Source: Pseudomonadota bacterium | GTDB lineage: Bacteria > Pseudomonadota > Alphaproteobacteria > Sphingomonadales > Sphingomonadaceae | Length of the DNA: 64,000 nucleotides | Reading direction: 5' to 3' | Assembly: GCA_029550345.1 (NCBI GenBank) | Contig: JAKPHK010000059.1 | Span: 1-64,000, forward strand | Shown here: in pieces, positions 27,168 to 39,263 of the stretch | Numbering within the stretch: position 1 is the first letter of the stretch | How the letters are laid out: each line of letters begins with the position of its first letter | The notes under the pieces: generated by a model | What the model was told of the DNA's origin: nothing | Seen by the model: the letters and a program-made list of their open reading frames with translations, nothing else | The model's database searches: none | Position numbers and translations under genes: made by a program

Positions 27168-28882
27168 CCGGCCAGCGCCTCGGCATCAAGGGCATAGAGC
27201 AAACCGGATCCGGCCATCGCGGCGGCTTTCAGTCCGCGCGCCTCGCTGGCCAGATGTTCATCGAAATAGCGGGCGACGACCGGCTTGGTTGCAGCCAGCG
27301 CGCCGTCTGCCGCTTCGGCCTGGCGCAGCAGCTGCCAGCCCGCCACGGCAGTGGCGCACATCGTGCAGAACGGCACCGATCCGGCCAGCTTGTCATCCAG
27401 GCTGGCGCCGTCAGCCATCCAGCGCGCCACGTCGAGGCAATCTGCCGCCAGCGCCGCAAGCGTGGGAGCCTTGTCTGCCGCGCCAGCCGCCGCTTCGCCC
27501 AGCAGCGCGATCAGCACGCCGCCCTGCTCGTAACCGAGCTTGCGCGTCACCAGATCGGCGGCCTGGATCCCGTTGGTGCCTTCATAGATCGGGGCGATCC
27601 GGGCATCGCGATAATGCTGGGCGGCACCGGTTTCCTCGATAAAGCCCATGCCGCCGTGGATCTGCACCCCCAGGCTGGAAACCTCGCAGCCGACATCGGT
27701 GCCCCAGGCCTTGAGCATCGGCACCAGGCAATCGGCGCGGGCCTGGGCCCCTTCGATCCCTAGCGCACCGCGATCGATCATCCCGGCGGTGTAGTAAAGC
27801 AGCGCCCGCGCCCCTTCGGTGAGCGCGCGCATCCGCAGCAGCATCCGCCGCACATCGGGATGCTCGATGATCGCCACCGGCTCCTTGCTGGGCGAACCGG
27901 CGCGGGCCGACTGAACCCGGTCACGGGCATAGGCGCTGGCCTGCTGCAGCGCCCTCTCGGCGATCTGCACGCCCTGATTGCCGACATTGACCCGGGCTGA
28001 ATTCATCATCGTGAACATTGCCTTCAGGCCTTCGTTCTCGGCCCCGATCATCTCGCCGATGCAGGCGTCGTTATCGCCAAAGCTCATCACGCAGGTCGGC
28101 GATGCCATGATCCCCAGCTTGTGCTCAAGACTGACGCAGCGCAGATCGTTGCGCGCGCCCGGGCTGCCATCGGGATTGACCAGGTATTTCGGTACCACGA
28201 ACAGGCTGATCCCGCGGGTGCCGGCCGGTGCGCCGGGGGTGCGCGCCAGGACCAGATGGATCACGTTGCCGGACAGATCATGCTCACCCCAGGTGATGAA
28301 GATCTTGGTGCCCTTGATATGCCACTTGCCGCCTTCCGCAGGTGTTGCGGTGGTGCGCAGCGCGCCGACATCCGACCCGGCCTGCGGCTCGGTCAGGTTC
28401 ATCGTGCCGGACCATTCGCCGCTGATCAGCTTGGCGAGGTAGGTGTCCTTCTGGTCCTGGTTGCCGTGGTGGCTGATCGCCTCGATCGCGCCCACTGTCA
28501 GCAGCGGCAGCAGGGTGAAGGCCATGTTGGCGCTGCCCAGGCTTTCGATCACGGTGCTGGCCAGCGCGAACGGCAGGCCCTGACCGCCATGGTCAACCGG
28601 CCCGGAAATCGCATTCCAGCCTTGCTCGACATAGGCGCGATAGGCTTCGGCATAGCCCGCGGGCAGGCTGACCGTGCCCTCTGCCAGCTTTGCCCCTTCC
28701 AGATCGCCGATCCGGTTGAGCGGAGCGAATTCTCCGGCGGCGAACTGGCCGATCCCTTCGACGATTGCTTCGACCAGATCGGGGCTGGCGTCTGCGAAGC
28801 GTTCGTGGCTGGCAAGCTCCTCGATCCCGGCATTGACCCGCAGGGCAAGGTTTTGGTCGGCGGTGGGAGCGGTAAAGGTCAT
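27164..28882 (-). CDS. Acyl-CoA dehydrogenase with C-terminal extension
   Basis: A 572-residue member of the acyl-CoA dehydrogenase superfamily, longer than the usual 380-400 because of an extra C-terminal helical domain (about residues 450-572), as in the AidB/ACAD10-like large class. FAD and substrate motifs include MNLTEPQAGSDVGALRTTA and GGMGFIEETGAAQHYRDARI, and the IYEGTNGIQAADLV segment. It probably acts in beta-oxidation or a related oxidation; the preferred acyl chain is unknown. AAGGAAAA lies six bases before ATG 28882, which decides the start. Confidence 0.9.
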   Translation of the reverse strand: MTFTAPTADQNLALRVNAGIEELASHERFADASPDLVEAIVEGIGQFAAGEFAPLNRIGDLEGAKLAEGTVSLPAGYAEAYRAYVEQGWNAISGPVDHGGQGLPFALASTVIESLGSANMAFTLLPLLTVGAIEAISHHGNQDQKDTYLAKLISGEWSGTMNLTEPQAGSDVGALRTTATPAEGGKWHIKGTKIFITWGEHDLSGNVIHLVLARTPGAPAGTRGISLFVVPKYLVNPDGSPGARNDLRCVSLEHKLGIMASPTCVMSFGDNDACIGEMIGAENEGLKAMFTMMNSARVNVGNQGVQIAERALQQASAYARDRVQSARAGSPSKEPVAIIEHPDVRRMLLRMRALTEGARALLYYTAGMIDRGALGIEGAQARADCLVPMLKAWGTDVGCEVSSLGVQIHGGMGFIEETGAAQHYRDARIAPIYEGTNGIQAADLVTRKLGYEQGGVLIALLGEAAAGAADKAPTLAALAADCLDVARWMADGASLDDKLAGSVPFCTMCATAVAGWQLLRQAEAADGALAATKPVVARYFDEHLASEARGLKAAAMAGSGLLYALDAEALAG

Positions 28883-28928
28883 GGCGCTTTTCCTTGGCTT
28901 TGTTGATCTGCGCCTATAGCGGGAGGGC

Positions 28929-29876
28929 ATGACGGGCAAGCACCAGCTACCGCGAATGATCGCCGCCGACGCCGAAGGGATAGCCGAAGCGGCCGAATTG
29001 CTGCGCGCGGGCGGGCTGGTCGCGGTGCCGACCGAGACGGTCTATGGCCTTGCCGCGCGGGCTGACAGCGCCCCCGCCGTAGCGGCGATCTATCGCGCCA
29101 AGGGGCGGCCCGATTTCAATCCGCTGATCGTCCACGTGCCAGACCTTGCCACGGCGGAAACGATTGCGGAATTCGATGAGCGGGCGCGGCAACTCGCCCA
29201 GGCCTTCTGGCCCGGCGCGTTGACCATGGTCCTGCCGCTTCGGCTCGAGGCGCGAATCGCCGCCGCAGTTACCGCCGGCCTGCCGACCATCGCGCTGCGC
29301 TGTCCGGCCCATCCGGCGATGCGGTCGCTGCTCGAACAGAGCGGCCTGCCGCTGGCGGCGCCTTCGGCCAATCGCTCCGGCGGGGTCAGCCCGACCCGGG
29401 CCGGGCACGTGGCGGATTCGCTGGGCGATGCGGTTGATCTGGTGCTTGATGGTGGGGCCTGCGCTGCGGGAATCGAATCGACAATTGTCGCGCTGCGCGA
29501 CTCTGGTTGGCAGATCCTGCGTCCCGGCCCGGTCAGCGAGGATCAGATCGCCGCGCATCTCGGCCCACCGCTTGACGTCAAGATGGAAGGCCGGATTGAA
29601 GCCCCTGGTCAGCTTTCCAGTCACTATGCACCCGGCAAACCGGTGCGACTGGGTGCGACCAGCGCAGAGGACGGGGAATTTCTGATCGGCTTCGGCCCGA
29701 TCGCGGGCGACACGTCACTGTCCGAACGCGGCGATCCGGCAGAGGCGGCGGCGCGGCTATACGAATGCCTGCACCTGGCGGCGGCAGCCCCGCAGCCCAG
29801 AATCGCCGTGGCGCCGATCCCCGAAGAAGGAATCGGCGCCGCGATCAACGATCGGCTTAGACGAGCCGCAGCTTAG
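28929..29876 (+). CDS. tsaC: L-threonylcarbamoyladenylate synthase (Sua5/TsaC)
   Basis: First step of t6A37 tRNA modification: makes threonylcarbamoyl-AMP from threonine, bicarbonate and ATP. The 315-residue protein has LVAVPTETVYGLAARADSA, KGRPDFNPLIVHV and AAPSANRSGGVSPT, which match the YrdC/Sua5 core, and a C-terminal Sua5 domain (from about residue 220, GQLSSHYAPGKPVRL). The extra domain makes it Sua5-type rather than the short TsaC. Its 3' end overlaps the convergent GIN-domain gene by four bases. Confidence 0.93.
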   Translation: MTGKHQLPRMIAADAEGIAEAAELLRAGGLVAVPTETVYGLAARADSAPAVAAIYRAKGRPDFNPLIVHVPDLATAETIAEFDERARQLAQAFWPGALTMVLPLRLEARIAAAVTAGLPTIALRCPAHPAMRSLLEQSGLPLAAPSANRSGGVSPTRAGHVADSLGDAVDLVLDGGACAAGIESTIVALRDSGWQILRPGPVSEDQIAAHLGPPLDVKMEGRIEAPGQLSSHYAPGKPVRLGATSAEDGEFLIGFGPIAGDTSLSERGDPAEAAARLYECLHLAAAAPQPRIAVAPIPEEGIGAAINDRLRRAAA

Positions 29877-30694
29877 GGTTTCGGGGCTTCGGGTGGCTGC
29901 GGCGCTTCGGGGGCTGCGGGCGGGGCATCGCTCTTGGCCTTTTGCTCGACCGGGCCTTCGCAGACCAGCTTGCCCGATCCCATCGCGCTGACGGTGCAGC
30001 GGGCGCGGCCCTTTACGGTGACATTGCCCGAACCGACGATGCTGGCATCAACCTCGCCGTCCGAAGAAAAGGTCGTGCTGCCCGATCCGGCGATCGAGAC
30101 ATCGGCCTTTTCAACCTTGAGCGCGTCCATCTGAGCCGAGCCGCTGCCGGCGATGGTCATATCGAGCGAGCGGACATTCCCGGCGGCGCGGAAATCGCCC
30201 GATCCGGCGATGGTCAGATCGAGCGATTCGCCAGACAGGCCGCTGCTTTCGATCGTACCCGATCCGGCGACGGTAACGCTGGCCTTCGGGGCAAGCTGCG
30301 CGACGGCGATCTTGCCCGATCCGGCCATCACGATCTCACGCGGGGCGGGCATGGTGATATTGACGATCGCGACCTTGCTGCCGGAACCGAGCAGCTTGTC
30401 CTTGCGGTGGATCGCCAGGCTGCCGTCCTTCAGGCTGAAGCGCAGCTGGTCCTTGACCTCCTGGTCGCCCTCGACCGTGATCGAAAGTTTGTCGCCCTGG
30501 GTGATCCGCACCTCATCCGGTCCGGCCAGCACCAGTTCGTCGGGCGCCTTGCCGGTCAGATCGAGCTCGGCCAGGGGTTTGCCCTCATCACCGTTGATCG
30601 TGACCTTGCCGTCGCACCCGGCCACGCCGGCCGCCAGCGCCATCGCGACAACCGGACCCATGGCCCGAGCGAAATTGCCGAACTTGAATTTCAT
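29873..30694 (-). CDS. GIN-domain (DUF2807) exported protein with GSG repeats
   Basis: A 273-residue exported protein. The start MKFKFGNFARAMGPVVAMAL is followed by a hydrophobic signal segment reaching VAGCDG, so a lipobox-like cysteine (residue 28) is possible. The body is the head-GIN/DUF2807 domain with seven roughly 20-residue beta repeats, each ending in AGSG, VGSG or MGSG (about residues 115-240), consistent with a right-handed beta solenoid. The tail (AKSDAPPAAPEAPQPPEAPKP) is Pro/Ala-rich. Function unknown; such proteins are thought to be surface or periplasmic binding proteins. ATG at 30694 is chosen because it starts the signal peptide. Confidence 0.8.
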   Translation of the reverse strand: MKFKFGNFARAMGPVVAMALAAGVAGCDGKVTINGDEGKPLAELDLTGKAPDELVLAGPDEVRITQGDKLSITVEGDQEVKDQLRFSLKDGSLAIHRKDKLLGSGSKVAIVNITMPAPREIVMAGSGKIAVAQLAPKASVTVAGSGTIESSGLSGESLDLTIAGSGDFRAAGNVRSLDMTIAGSGSAQMDALKVEKADVSIAGSGSTTFSSDGEVDASIVGSGNVTVKGRARCTVSAMGSGKLVCEGPVEQKAKSDAPPAAPEAPQPPEAPKP

Positions 30695-30763
30695 CGCGCA
30701 TTCTCCCGCAATCTGTATTGCCGACATAATACAGCATGGCGGAGCTTTCAAGGGGCGCAACGC

Positions 30764-30795
30764 AAAAGGGCCGCCCCGGCAGGGACGGCCCTTTT
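30764..30795. terminator. Intrinsic terminator behind carD
   Basis: AAAAGGGCCG and CGGCCCTTTT pair perfectly over ten bases around a 12-base loop. For the minus-strand carD transcript the terminator ends in a T run, and it lies 22 bases after the carD stop. It separates carD from the GIN-domain gene. Confidence 0.85.
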
Positions 30796-30817
30796 CGTGT
30801 CAGCCGAAGGTAACGGC

Positions 30818-31354
30818 TCAGGCCGTAGCGGCGGCTTCCGCGTAGTACTTCGGCGCGTATTCGTTGAGGATCGCCAGGATTTTCTTGAGCGCGGCCGGCT
30901 CATCGGTCTTTTCCATCGCGGCCAGTTCGCGCGCCAGGCGCGAGGAGGCGGCTTCGAAAATCTGCCGTTCCGAATAGGATTGTTCCGGCTGATCGTCGGC
31001 CCGGAACAGGTCGCGGGTCACCTCGGCGATCGAGACCAGATCGCCCGAATTGATCTTGGCTTCGTATTCCTGGGCGCGGCGCGACCACATCGTGCGCTTG
31101 ACCTTGGGCTTGCCCTTCAGGGTATCAAGCGCTTCACGCAGGGTCTTGTCGCTCGACAGTTTGCGCATCCCGATCGCTTCGACCTTGTTGGTCGGCACGC
31201 GCAGGGTCATGCGTTCCTTTTCGAACCGCAGCACATAGAGTTCCAGAGTCATCCCGGCGATTTCCTGCTCTTGCAGTTCGATCACCCGGCCGACCCCATG
31301 CTTGGGATAAACAACGTAGTCACCAACATCGAAGGCGTGGGCCTTGGCCACCAT
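30818..31354 (-). CDS. carD: CarD-family transcriptional regulator
   Basis: A 178-residue RNA polymerase-binding protein. The N-terminal CarD/TRCF RNAP-interacting domain reads FDVGDYVVYPKHGVGRVIEL, followed by LRVPTNKVEAIGMR and a helical C-terminal DNA-interacting part. In alphaproteobacteria and mycobacteria CarD stabilises open promoter complexes and affects rRNA and stress promoters. It is transcribed alone with its own terminator. Upstream lies a 316-base gap holding its promoter. Confidence 0.93.
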   Translation of the reverse strand: MVAKAHAFDVGDYVVYPKHGVGRVIELQEQEIAGMTLELYVLRFEKERMTLRVPTNKVEAIGMRKLSSDKTLREALDTLKGKPKVKRTMWSRRAQEYEAKINSGDLVSIAEVTRDLFRADDQPEQSYSERQIFEAASSRLARELAAMEKTDEPAALKKILAILNEYAPKYYAEAAATA

Positions 31355-31670
31355 GCAACCGTCCTTTCCTATGCGGGGTCAGCGCGAACTGCACTGTGCG
31401 TAGCGGGGCGGTGCGAAGCGAACGGGGAACAGTTCAGCCCCGGTCCGATGCTTGCATCAACCGCCCGTTTGCATCCCGCCTTTCCTGAAACATGGCTGTC
31501 TTGCGGGGCAGAACCCCGCCGCAGTCATGCCATTATATAGCACAACCGCAACATAATTGCCATAGTCGAGAATCGAAGCCTGCTCCGGCACCTGTATCAG
31601 TGCCGGACAGGGGAAATTTGCGGAACGCAAAGATGCAATCGTTTCGCCGCCGGACCCCGGCGGGACAGGC
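31355..31670. promoter_or_regulatory. Intergenic region with probable carD promoter
   Basis: No gene is seen in this 316-base gap. On the minus strand a TATAAT lies at 31537-31532, about 180 bases before the carD ATG, but no convincing -35 is at the right distance. GCGGGG (31503-31508) and CCCCGC (31514-31519) form a small hairpin in the probable carD leader. Near 31560-31610 the sequence is less GC-rich. Promoter position is tentative. Confidence 0.35.
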
Positions 31671-32009
31671 TCAGTCGCCTTCGCCGGGTTCGGCCGAGAA
31701 GTACTTGTCGAACTTGCCCTCTTCGCCCTTGTGCTCGTCGGCGTCGGCCGGCGGGTCCTTCTTCTGGGTGACGTTGGGCCATTCGGCCGAATACTTGGCG
31801 TTTAGCTCAAGCCACTGTTCAAGCCCGCTTTCGGTATCGGGCAGGATCGCTTCGGCCGGGCATTCGGGTTCGCAAACGCCGCAATCGATGCATTCGCTGG
31901 GGTTGATCACCAGCATATTCTCACCCTCATAGAAGCAATCGACCGGGCAAACCTCGACACAGTCGGTGTACTTGCACTTGATGCAGGCGTCGGTGACGAC
32001 ATAGGTCAT
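31671..32009 (-). CDS. fdxA: FdxA-type 7Fe ferredoxin
   Basis: A 112-residue ferredoxin with nine cysteines in the order of the seven-iron family: C9, C12, C17, C21, C25 and C40, C43, C46, C50 ([17 protein letters not shown] and [11 protein letters not shown]). One [3Fe-4S] and one [4Fe-4S] cluster are expected, and the protein carries electrons in the cytosol. The acidic C-terminal tail is typical of alphaproteobacterial FdxA. The start overlaps the upstream S4 gene by four bases, so the three genes helicase, S4, fdxA form one operon. Confidence 0.93.
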   Translation of the reverse strand: MTYVVTDACIKCKYTDCVEVCPVDCFYEGENMLVINPSECIDCGVCEPECPAEAILPDTESGLEQWLELNAKYSAEWPNVTQKKDPPADADEHKGEEGKFDKYFSAEPGEGD

Positions 32010-32317
32010 GGCTCGATATTCCCCTGAGGCGAGTTGGTTTGACTTGCTGCTATGGGATTTGCGCCCGCCCCGTCAAGCACCCGATAGCACGATTGCGCTT
32101 CACCGGCCGGTCCGCGGCGGCTCGGCAATGCGGCGAGCTCGATCACGGTCACTCCGCGCGGCAGCGGCACGACCAGTACATCGCCCACCGCCACGCCCTG
32201 CGCGGCACGCTCGATTCGCCTGCCGTTGAGCCGGATGTGCCCCTCGCCGACCAGCGCCTGGGCCGCGCTTCGGCTCTTCGCCAGCCGCAGGAACCACAGC
32301 AGTTTGTCGATTCGCAT
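32006..32317 (-). CDS. S4-domain RNA-binding protein (Hsp15-like)
   Basis: A 103-residue protein starting [20 protein letters not shown], the S4 RNA-binding fold, followed by [21 protein letters not shown]. It matches heat-shock-protein-15-type S4 proteins, which bind stalled 50S subunits carrying nascent chains. The tail after about residue 80 has no clear motif. It overlaps the helicase gene by one base and fdxA by four bases. Coupling to an RNA helicase fits a role in RNA or ribosome handling. Confidence 0.85.
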   Translation of the reverse strand: MRIDKLLWFLRLAKSRSAAQALVGEGHIRLNGRRIERAAQGVAVGDVLVVPLPRGVTVIELAALPSRRGPAGEAQSCYRVLDGAGANPIAASQTNSPQGNIEP

Positions 32318-34854
32318 CAGCGGATCAGCTCCGCCAGTGCGGCAAAGGCGCTGCCTGCCGGTACCGGCGCCGACGCCGCGCGCCGATCCTGCTGCCGTTC
32401 GCGCCGCGGCGGGCGCCAGCGCCAGCGTGCCGGAACCGGCGGGCCATGCTGCCCTTCGCCCAGTGGCCGGGCCGGGCTGGCGGTGAATCCGCCAAGCCGC
32501 AGCAACTGGGCATAGCTGGCAGTGGTCAGCCCGGTAGAGATCGCCAGCGCCGGATCGATCACAAAGGGCTTGCCCCTGGATGCCTCGCGCGCCTGGTGCG
32601 CGGCGTGGAGCAGCTTTTCCGCGATGTCGATTCGCAGCGCCTGCTTGCCCAGCTTGCGATAGCCCGGCGGGCAGGCCGCCTTGCCCGGCAGCGCGATGAC
32701 CGGCGGCATCTGCGGTACCGGCGCGGGGTGGTGGCTGGCTCCGGCACTCTGCAGTGTACGCCAGGCGCCAAGTGCGGCGGGTTTGAGCATTTCAGGCACG
32801 AACAGGTCGAGCGCGCCGACCCGGACGCCGAGTTTGCGCAGTGCCGTGCGCTGATCCCTAGAGAGGACTTCTATTCCCGAGCCAGCGCGTTCGAGCAGGC
32901 CGCCCGCCTCGCTCAGCCGAATCAGCAGTGCGCGCAGTTCCGGCCCGGCGGCGGCGTCCCGCGCGGCGGCGTCGATCCGGCGCAGCGGGGTCATCGGTGC
33001 GAGTGACCGGTCCAGCCACTGTTCCAGCGCCGCCGCCAACTGCCGTTTCAGCTCCGTTTCCAGCCCGTCCAGTGCCGGGTCGAGCGCGATTCGCGGCGTC
33101 AACACGCTGCGTCCCGGCCCAAGCCGGGCGATCGGTTCGCCCTCCCAGCTGAAATTCGCGCCATCCAGTGCAAGGTTCGCGCCGCCGCCCGCCAGTTCCG
33201 CCAGCAGCGCGGCGGCGCGCTCGCTGCGCAGCGCGGGCAGGTGCCGTTCGGCGGCGGCCAGCAGCAACCGGTGATCGGCCAGCCGGGCCTGGGGATCGAC
33301 CCGGAAGCGGAACCCCGCCAGCTGGCCGATCGGCTCCCCATCGACCCGCACTTCATCGCCTGTCAGCGTAACCGGCAGCAGTCCGGCATCGGGCCCCAGC
33401 TTCCTCATCAGCACCGATGTCCGGCGGTTGACAAAGCGCTCGGTCAGGCGGGCGTGCAGGGCATCGGACAGGCGGGTTTCAACCGCCCGCGCCCGCGCCG
33501 CCATTTCCTCGCGCGCCAGCACCCAATCGGGGCGCTGGGTGATATAGGACCAGGATCGGATCGCCGCGATCCGCATCTGCAGGGTGTCGATGTCGCCCGA
33601 TGGATTGTCGAGATCGGCGATCGAGCGGGCGACGTAGTCTCCGCCAAGCTGGCCGTGGGCCAGATCCTCCCACAGCCGGGCGACAAAGCGGGTATGGGTT
33701 TCCGCCCCGTGCTGGCGGAAATCGGGTAGCGAACAGACCTGCCAAAACCGCGCGACCTGTGCCTTTCCGCGTACCATGCCCGCGATCTCCGGTTCTTCGG
33801 ACAGGCGGCGCAGCACGGCCAGATCGATCGCTTCGGGGGCGGGGGCCAGACCTTCGCGCGCGGGCGGACGCGACAGGTCGGCGATCAGCGCGTCAAGACT
33901 GGAACAATCGGGCTGCGCCTCGCGCCAGAACAGCTTGGTCAGGGGCGGAAAGCGATGCTCTTCGATGGCATAGACTTCTTCAGGGGTGAATTCGGCATCG
34001 TGGCTGCCGCTGCCCGCCAGCGTCCCGAAAGTCCCGTCGCGCTGGTGGCGCCCGGCCCGCCCGGCGATCTGGGCCATTTCGCTGGTGGTCAGCCGCCGCT
34101 GGCGCTGCCCGTCGAATTTCGAAAGCCCGGCAAAGGCAACATGGCCGATGTCCAGGTTCAGGCCCATTCCGATCGCATCGGTGGCGACCAGGTAATCGAC
34201 CTCGCCGTTCTGGTATAATGCTACCTGCTTATTGCGGGTTTTGGGCGAAAGCGCGCCCATTACCACCGCTGCGCCGCCGCGGAACCGGCGCAGCATCTCG
34301 GCCACGGCATAGACCTGTTCAGCGCTGAAGGCGACAATCGCGCTGCGCGGCGGAATCCGGCTGAGCTTTTTGGCCCCGGCATGGCTGAGGGTGGAAAAGC
34401 GCGGGCGACTGACAATCTCGGCCGCTGGCAGAAGCGATCGGATCAGCGGCTCGATCGTCGCCGATCCCAGCAGCATGGTTTCTTCCCGTCCACGGGCATG
34501 GAGCAGGCGATCGGTGAAGATGTGGCCGCGTTCACGGTCGGCCCCCAGCTGCACCTCATCCAGCGCAACGAAGGCCAGGTCCGCGCCGACCGGCATCGCT
34601 TCCGCGGTGCACAGCAGCCAGCGGGCACCCTTTGGCTCGATCCGTTCCTCGCCGGTGATCAGCGCGACCTGGCCCGGCCCCTTGATCGCGCAGACCCGGT
34701 CATAGACCTCGCGCGCCAGCAGCCGCAGCGGAAAGCCGATCATCCCCGATGAATGGGCGCAGAGCCGCTCGATCGCGAGGTGGGTCTTGCCGGTGTTGGT
34801 CGGACCCAGCACCGCCTTGAGGCGTGAAGTGGGATCGGCGGAAAACGTGGCCAT
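32317..34854 (-). CDS. SUV3-like DEAD/DEAH-box RNA helicase
   Basis: An 845-residue helicase. Motifs from the N terminus: GPTNTGKT (Walker A), VALDEVQL (motif II, DEVQ instead of DEAD), LGSATIEP, and the C-terminal helicase part with ATDAIGMGLNLDI and QIAGRAGRHQ. The long region after about residue 400 holds the SUV3/MgpS-type accessory domains. Related proteins (mitochondrial SUV3) unwind RNA and DNA for the degradosome. ATG at 34854 is preferred because the motif spacing matches relatives, but no strong Shine-Dalgarno is visible; starts at 34881 and 34911 are possible. Confidence 0.85.
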   Translation of the reverse strand: MATFSADPTSRLKAVLGPTNTGKTHLAIERLCAHSSGMIGFPLRLLAREVYDRVCAIKGPGQVALITGEERIEPKGARWLLCTAEAMPVGADLAFVALDEVQLGADRERGHIFTDRLLHARGREETMLLGSATIEPLIRSLLPAAEIVSRPRFSTLSHAGAKKLSRIPPRSAIVAFSAEQVYAVAEMLRRFRGGAAVVMGALSPKTRNKQVALYQNGEVDYLVATDAIGMGLNLDIGHVAFAGLSKFDGQRQRRLTTSEMAQIAGRAGRHQRDGTFGTLAGSGSHDAEFTPEEVYAIEEHRFPPLTKLFWREAQPDCSSLDALIADLSRPPAREGLAPAPEAIDLAVLRRLSEEPEIAGMVRGKAQVARFWQVCSLPDFRQHGAETHTRFVARLWEDLAHGQLGGDYVARSIADLDNPSGDIDTLQMRIAAIRSWSYITQRPDWVLAREEMAARARAVETRLSDALHARLTERFVNRRTSVLMRKLGPDAGLLPVTLTGDEVRVDGEPIGQLAGFRFRVDPQARLADHRLLLAAAERHLPALRSERAAALLAELAGGGANLALDGANFSWEGEPIARLGPGRSVLTPRIALDPALDGLETELKRQLAAALEQWLDRSLAPMTPLRRIDAAARDAAAGPELRALLIRLSEAGGLLERAGSGIEVLSRDQRTALRKLGVRVGALDLFVPEMLKPAALGAWRTLQSAGASHHPAPVPQMPPVIALPGKAACPPGYRKLGKQALRIDIAEKLLHAAHQAREASRGKPFVIDPALAISTGLTTASYAQLLRLGGFTASPARPLGEGQHGPPVPARWRWRPPRRERQQDRRAASAPVPAGSAFAALAELIR

Positions 34855-34965
34855 GGCAGGAACCGATGTGGCAAGCCGCATCGCCGCCTGCAAGGTGTGC
34901 GCGGCGGGCATCCCCGGTTGCGCGGTATGGCGGGCCTTTTCGGGGTGGGCTTTTTCAGGATGGAT

Positions 34966-34982
34966 TTAGGCGAAGATTAACC
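34966..34982 (+). promoter_or_regulatory. CtrA-like box upstream of the M23 peptidase gene
   Basis: TTAGGCGAAGATTAACC has the form TTAG-N7-TTAAC, one mismatch from the CtrA consensus TTAA-N7-TTAAC. It lies 48 bases before the GTG of the M23 peptidase and 112 bases from the divergent helicase ATG. Exactly the same variant occurs before the chaperone gene at 18492. Motif-level call only. Confidence 0.45.
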
Positions 34983-35029
34983 ATGCCGGGTGCAGATGGG
35001 GCCGGTTCGGACCGAAAACGGGGTAAATC

Positions 35030-38178
<3,149 letters not shown>

Positions 38179-38182
<4 letters not shown>

Positions 38183-38730
38183 GCGAACTGCGAATCGAAA
38201 CCGAGCGACTGGTACTGCGCGATTGGCGCGACGAAGACTGGGCACCGTTCTGGCGCGATACCAATACCCCTGCGGTGATGCGCTGGCTTGGCGGGGTGCT
38301 GGATGATGAGCGGCGACTGGCTGCGCAGGGCCGCATTCTGAACTATGCCGCAGAACACGGCCATACCTTCTGGGCAGTCGAACGTAAGGACGATGGCGCC
38401 GTTCTGGGGTTCTGCGGCCTCAAGCGCAGCAATCAGGCCGGTGGGCCGCAGGGCGAGTTTGAGGTTGGCTGGCGGCTGCGCGAAGCCGATTGGGGCAAGG
38501 GCTATGCCAAGGAAGCCGCGCTTGCCTCGCTTGATCACGCCTTCGCCGTGCTCGGCGCGCCGCAGGTGATTGCGCTGACCGTGGCTGGAAACACCGGAAG
38601 CTGGGGCCTGATGGAACGGCTGGGGATGGAGCGCCGCGCCGACCTCGACTTTGCCAACAGCGATTTCGATCCCGAAGGCGGGCAAATCATCGTCTATTCG
38701 ATCTCGGCCGGGCAGTGGGGCGATCGGTGA
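38179..38730 (+). CDS. GNAT-family N-acetyltransferase 2
   Basis: A 183-residue GNAT protein from GTG at 38179 (IETERLVLRDWRDEDWAPF), with the acetyl-CoA segment EADWGKGYAKEAALASLDHAF. It overlaps genes 1 and 3 by four bases each (GTGA). It resembles genes 1 and 3 in motif order and length; local duplication seems the best explanation, though the sequences have diverged widely. The substrate is not predictable. Confidence 0.85.
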
Positions 38731-39263
38731 TCGAGACTGAGCGCCTGATTCTGCGCAACTGGCGCGCTGAAGATCGCGGACCATTCGCCGCGATGAGCGC
38801 CGATGCCGAAGTGATGCAGCACATTGGTGGCCCGCTCGACCGGGCGGACAGTGATGCGGCCGCAGATCGGCTGGCGACGAGCGCGGATAGCGATGGCTAT
38901 TGTTTCTGGGCGGCAGAGCGCAAGGGTGATGGCGCCTTTCTGGGTTTTTGTGGCCTGCGGCGCGGCGGTCATCAGGGTACGGCAGTTACCGACGAGCTGG
39001 AAATAGGCTGGCGCCTGCGCCGCGATGCCTGGGGCATGGGCTATGCCCGTGAGGCGGCGCTGGCTTCGCTGGCCTGGGGCTGGGCCAACTGCGCCGCCGC
39101 CCGGATCGCGGCGTGGACGGTGCTGGCTAACCAGCCGTCATGGCGGCTGATGGAGCGAATCGGGATGGTCCATCGGCCTGAGCTTGATTTTGATCACCCC
39201 CGGTTTCCGATCGGCCACCCGCTTTCACGGCACCTCGTCTATACGATTGAACGGCCGCAATGA
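38727..39263 (+). CDS. GNAT-family N-acetyltransferase 3
   Basis: A 178-residue GNAT protein from GTG at 38727 (MIETERLILRNWRAED), with RDAWGMGYAREAALASLAWGW as acetyl-CoA segment and MERIGMVHRPELDFDHP near the end. Its N-terminal third is nearly the same pattern as gene 2, including WAAERKGDGAFLGFCGLRR against WAVERKDDGAVLGFCGLKR, so these two are the closest pair. It overlaps both neighbours by four bases. Confidence 0.85.
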   Translation: MIETERLILRNWRAEDRGPFAAMSADAEVMQHIGGPLDRADSDAAADRLATSADSDGYCFWAAERKGDGAFLGFCGLRRGGHQGTAVTDELEIGWRLRRDAWGMGYAREAALASLAWGWANCAAARIAAWTVLANQPSWRLMERIGMVHRPELDFDHPRFPIGHPLSRHLVYTIERPQ

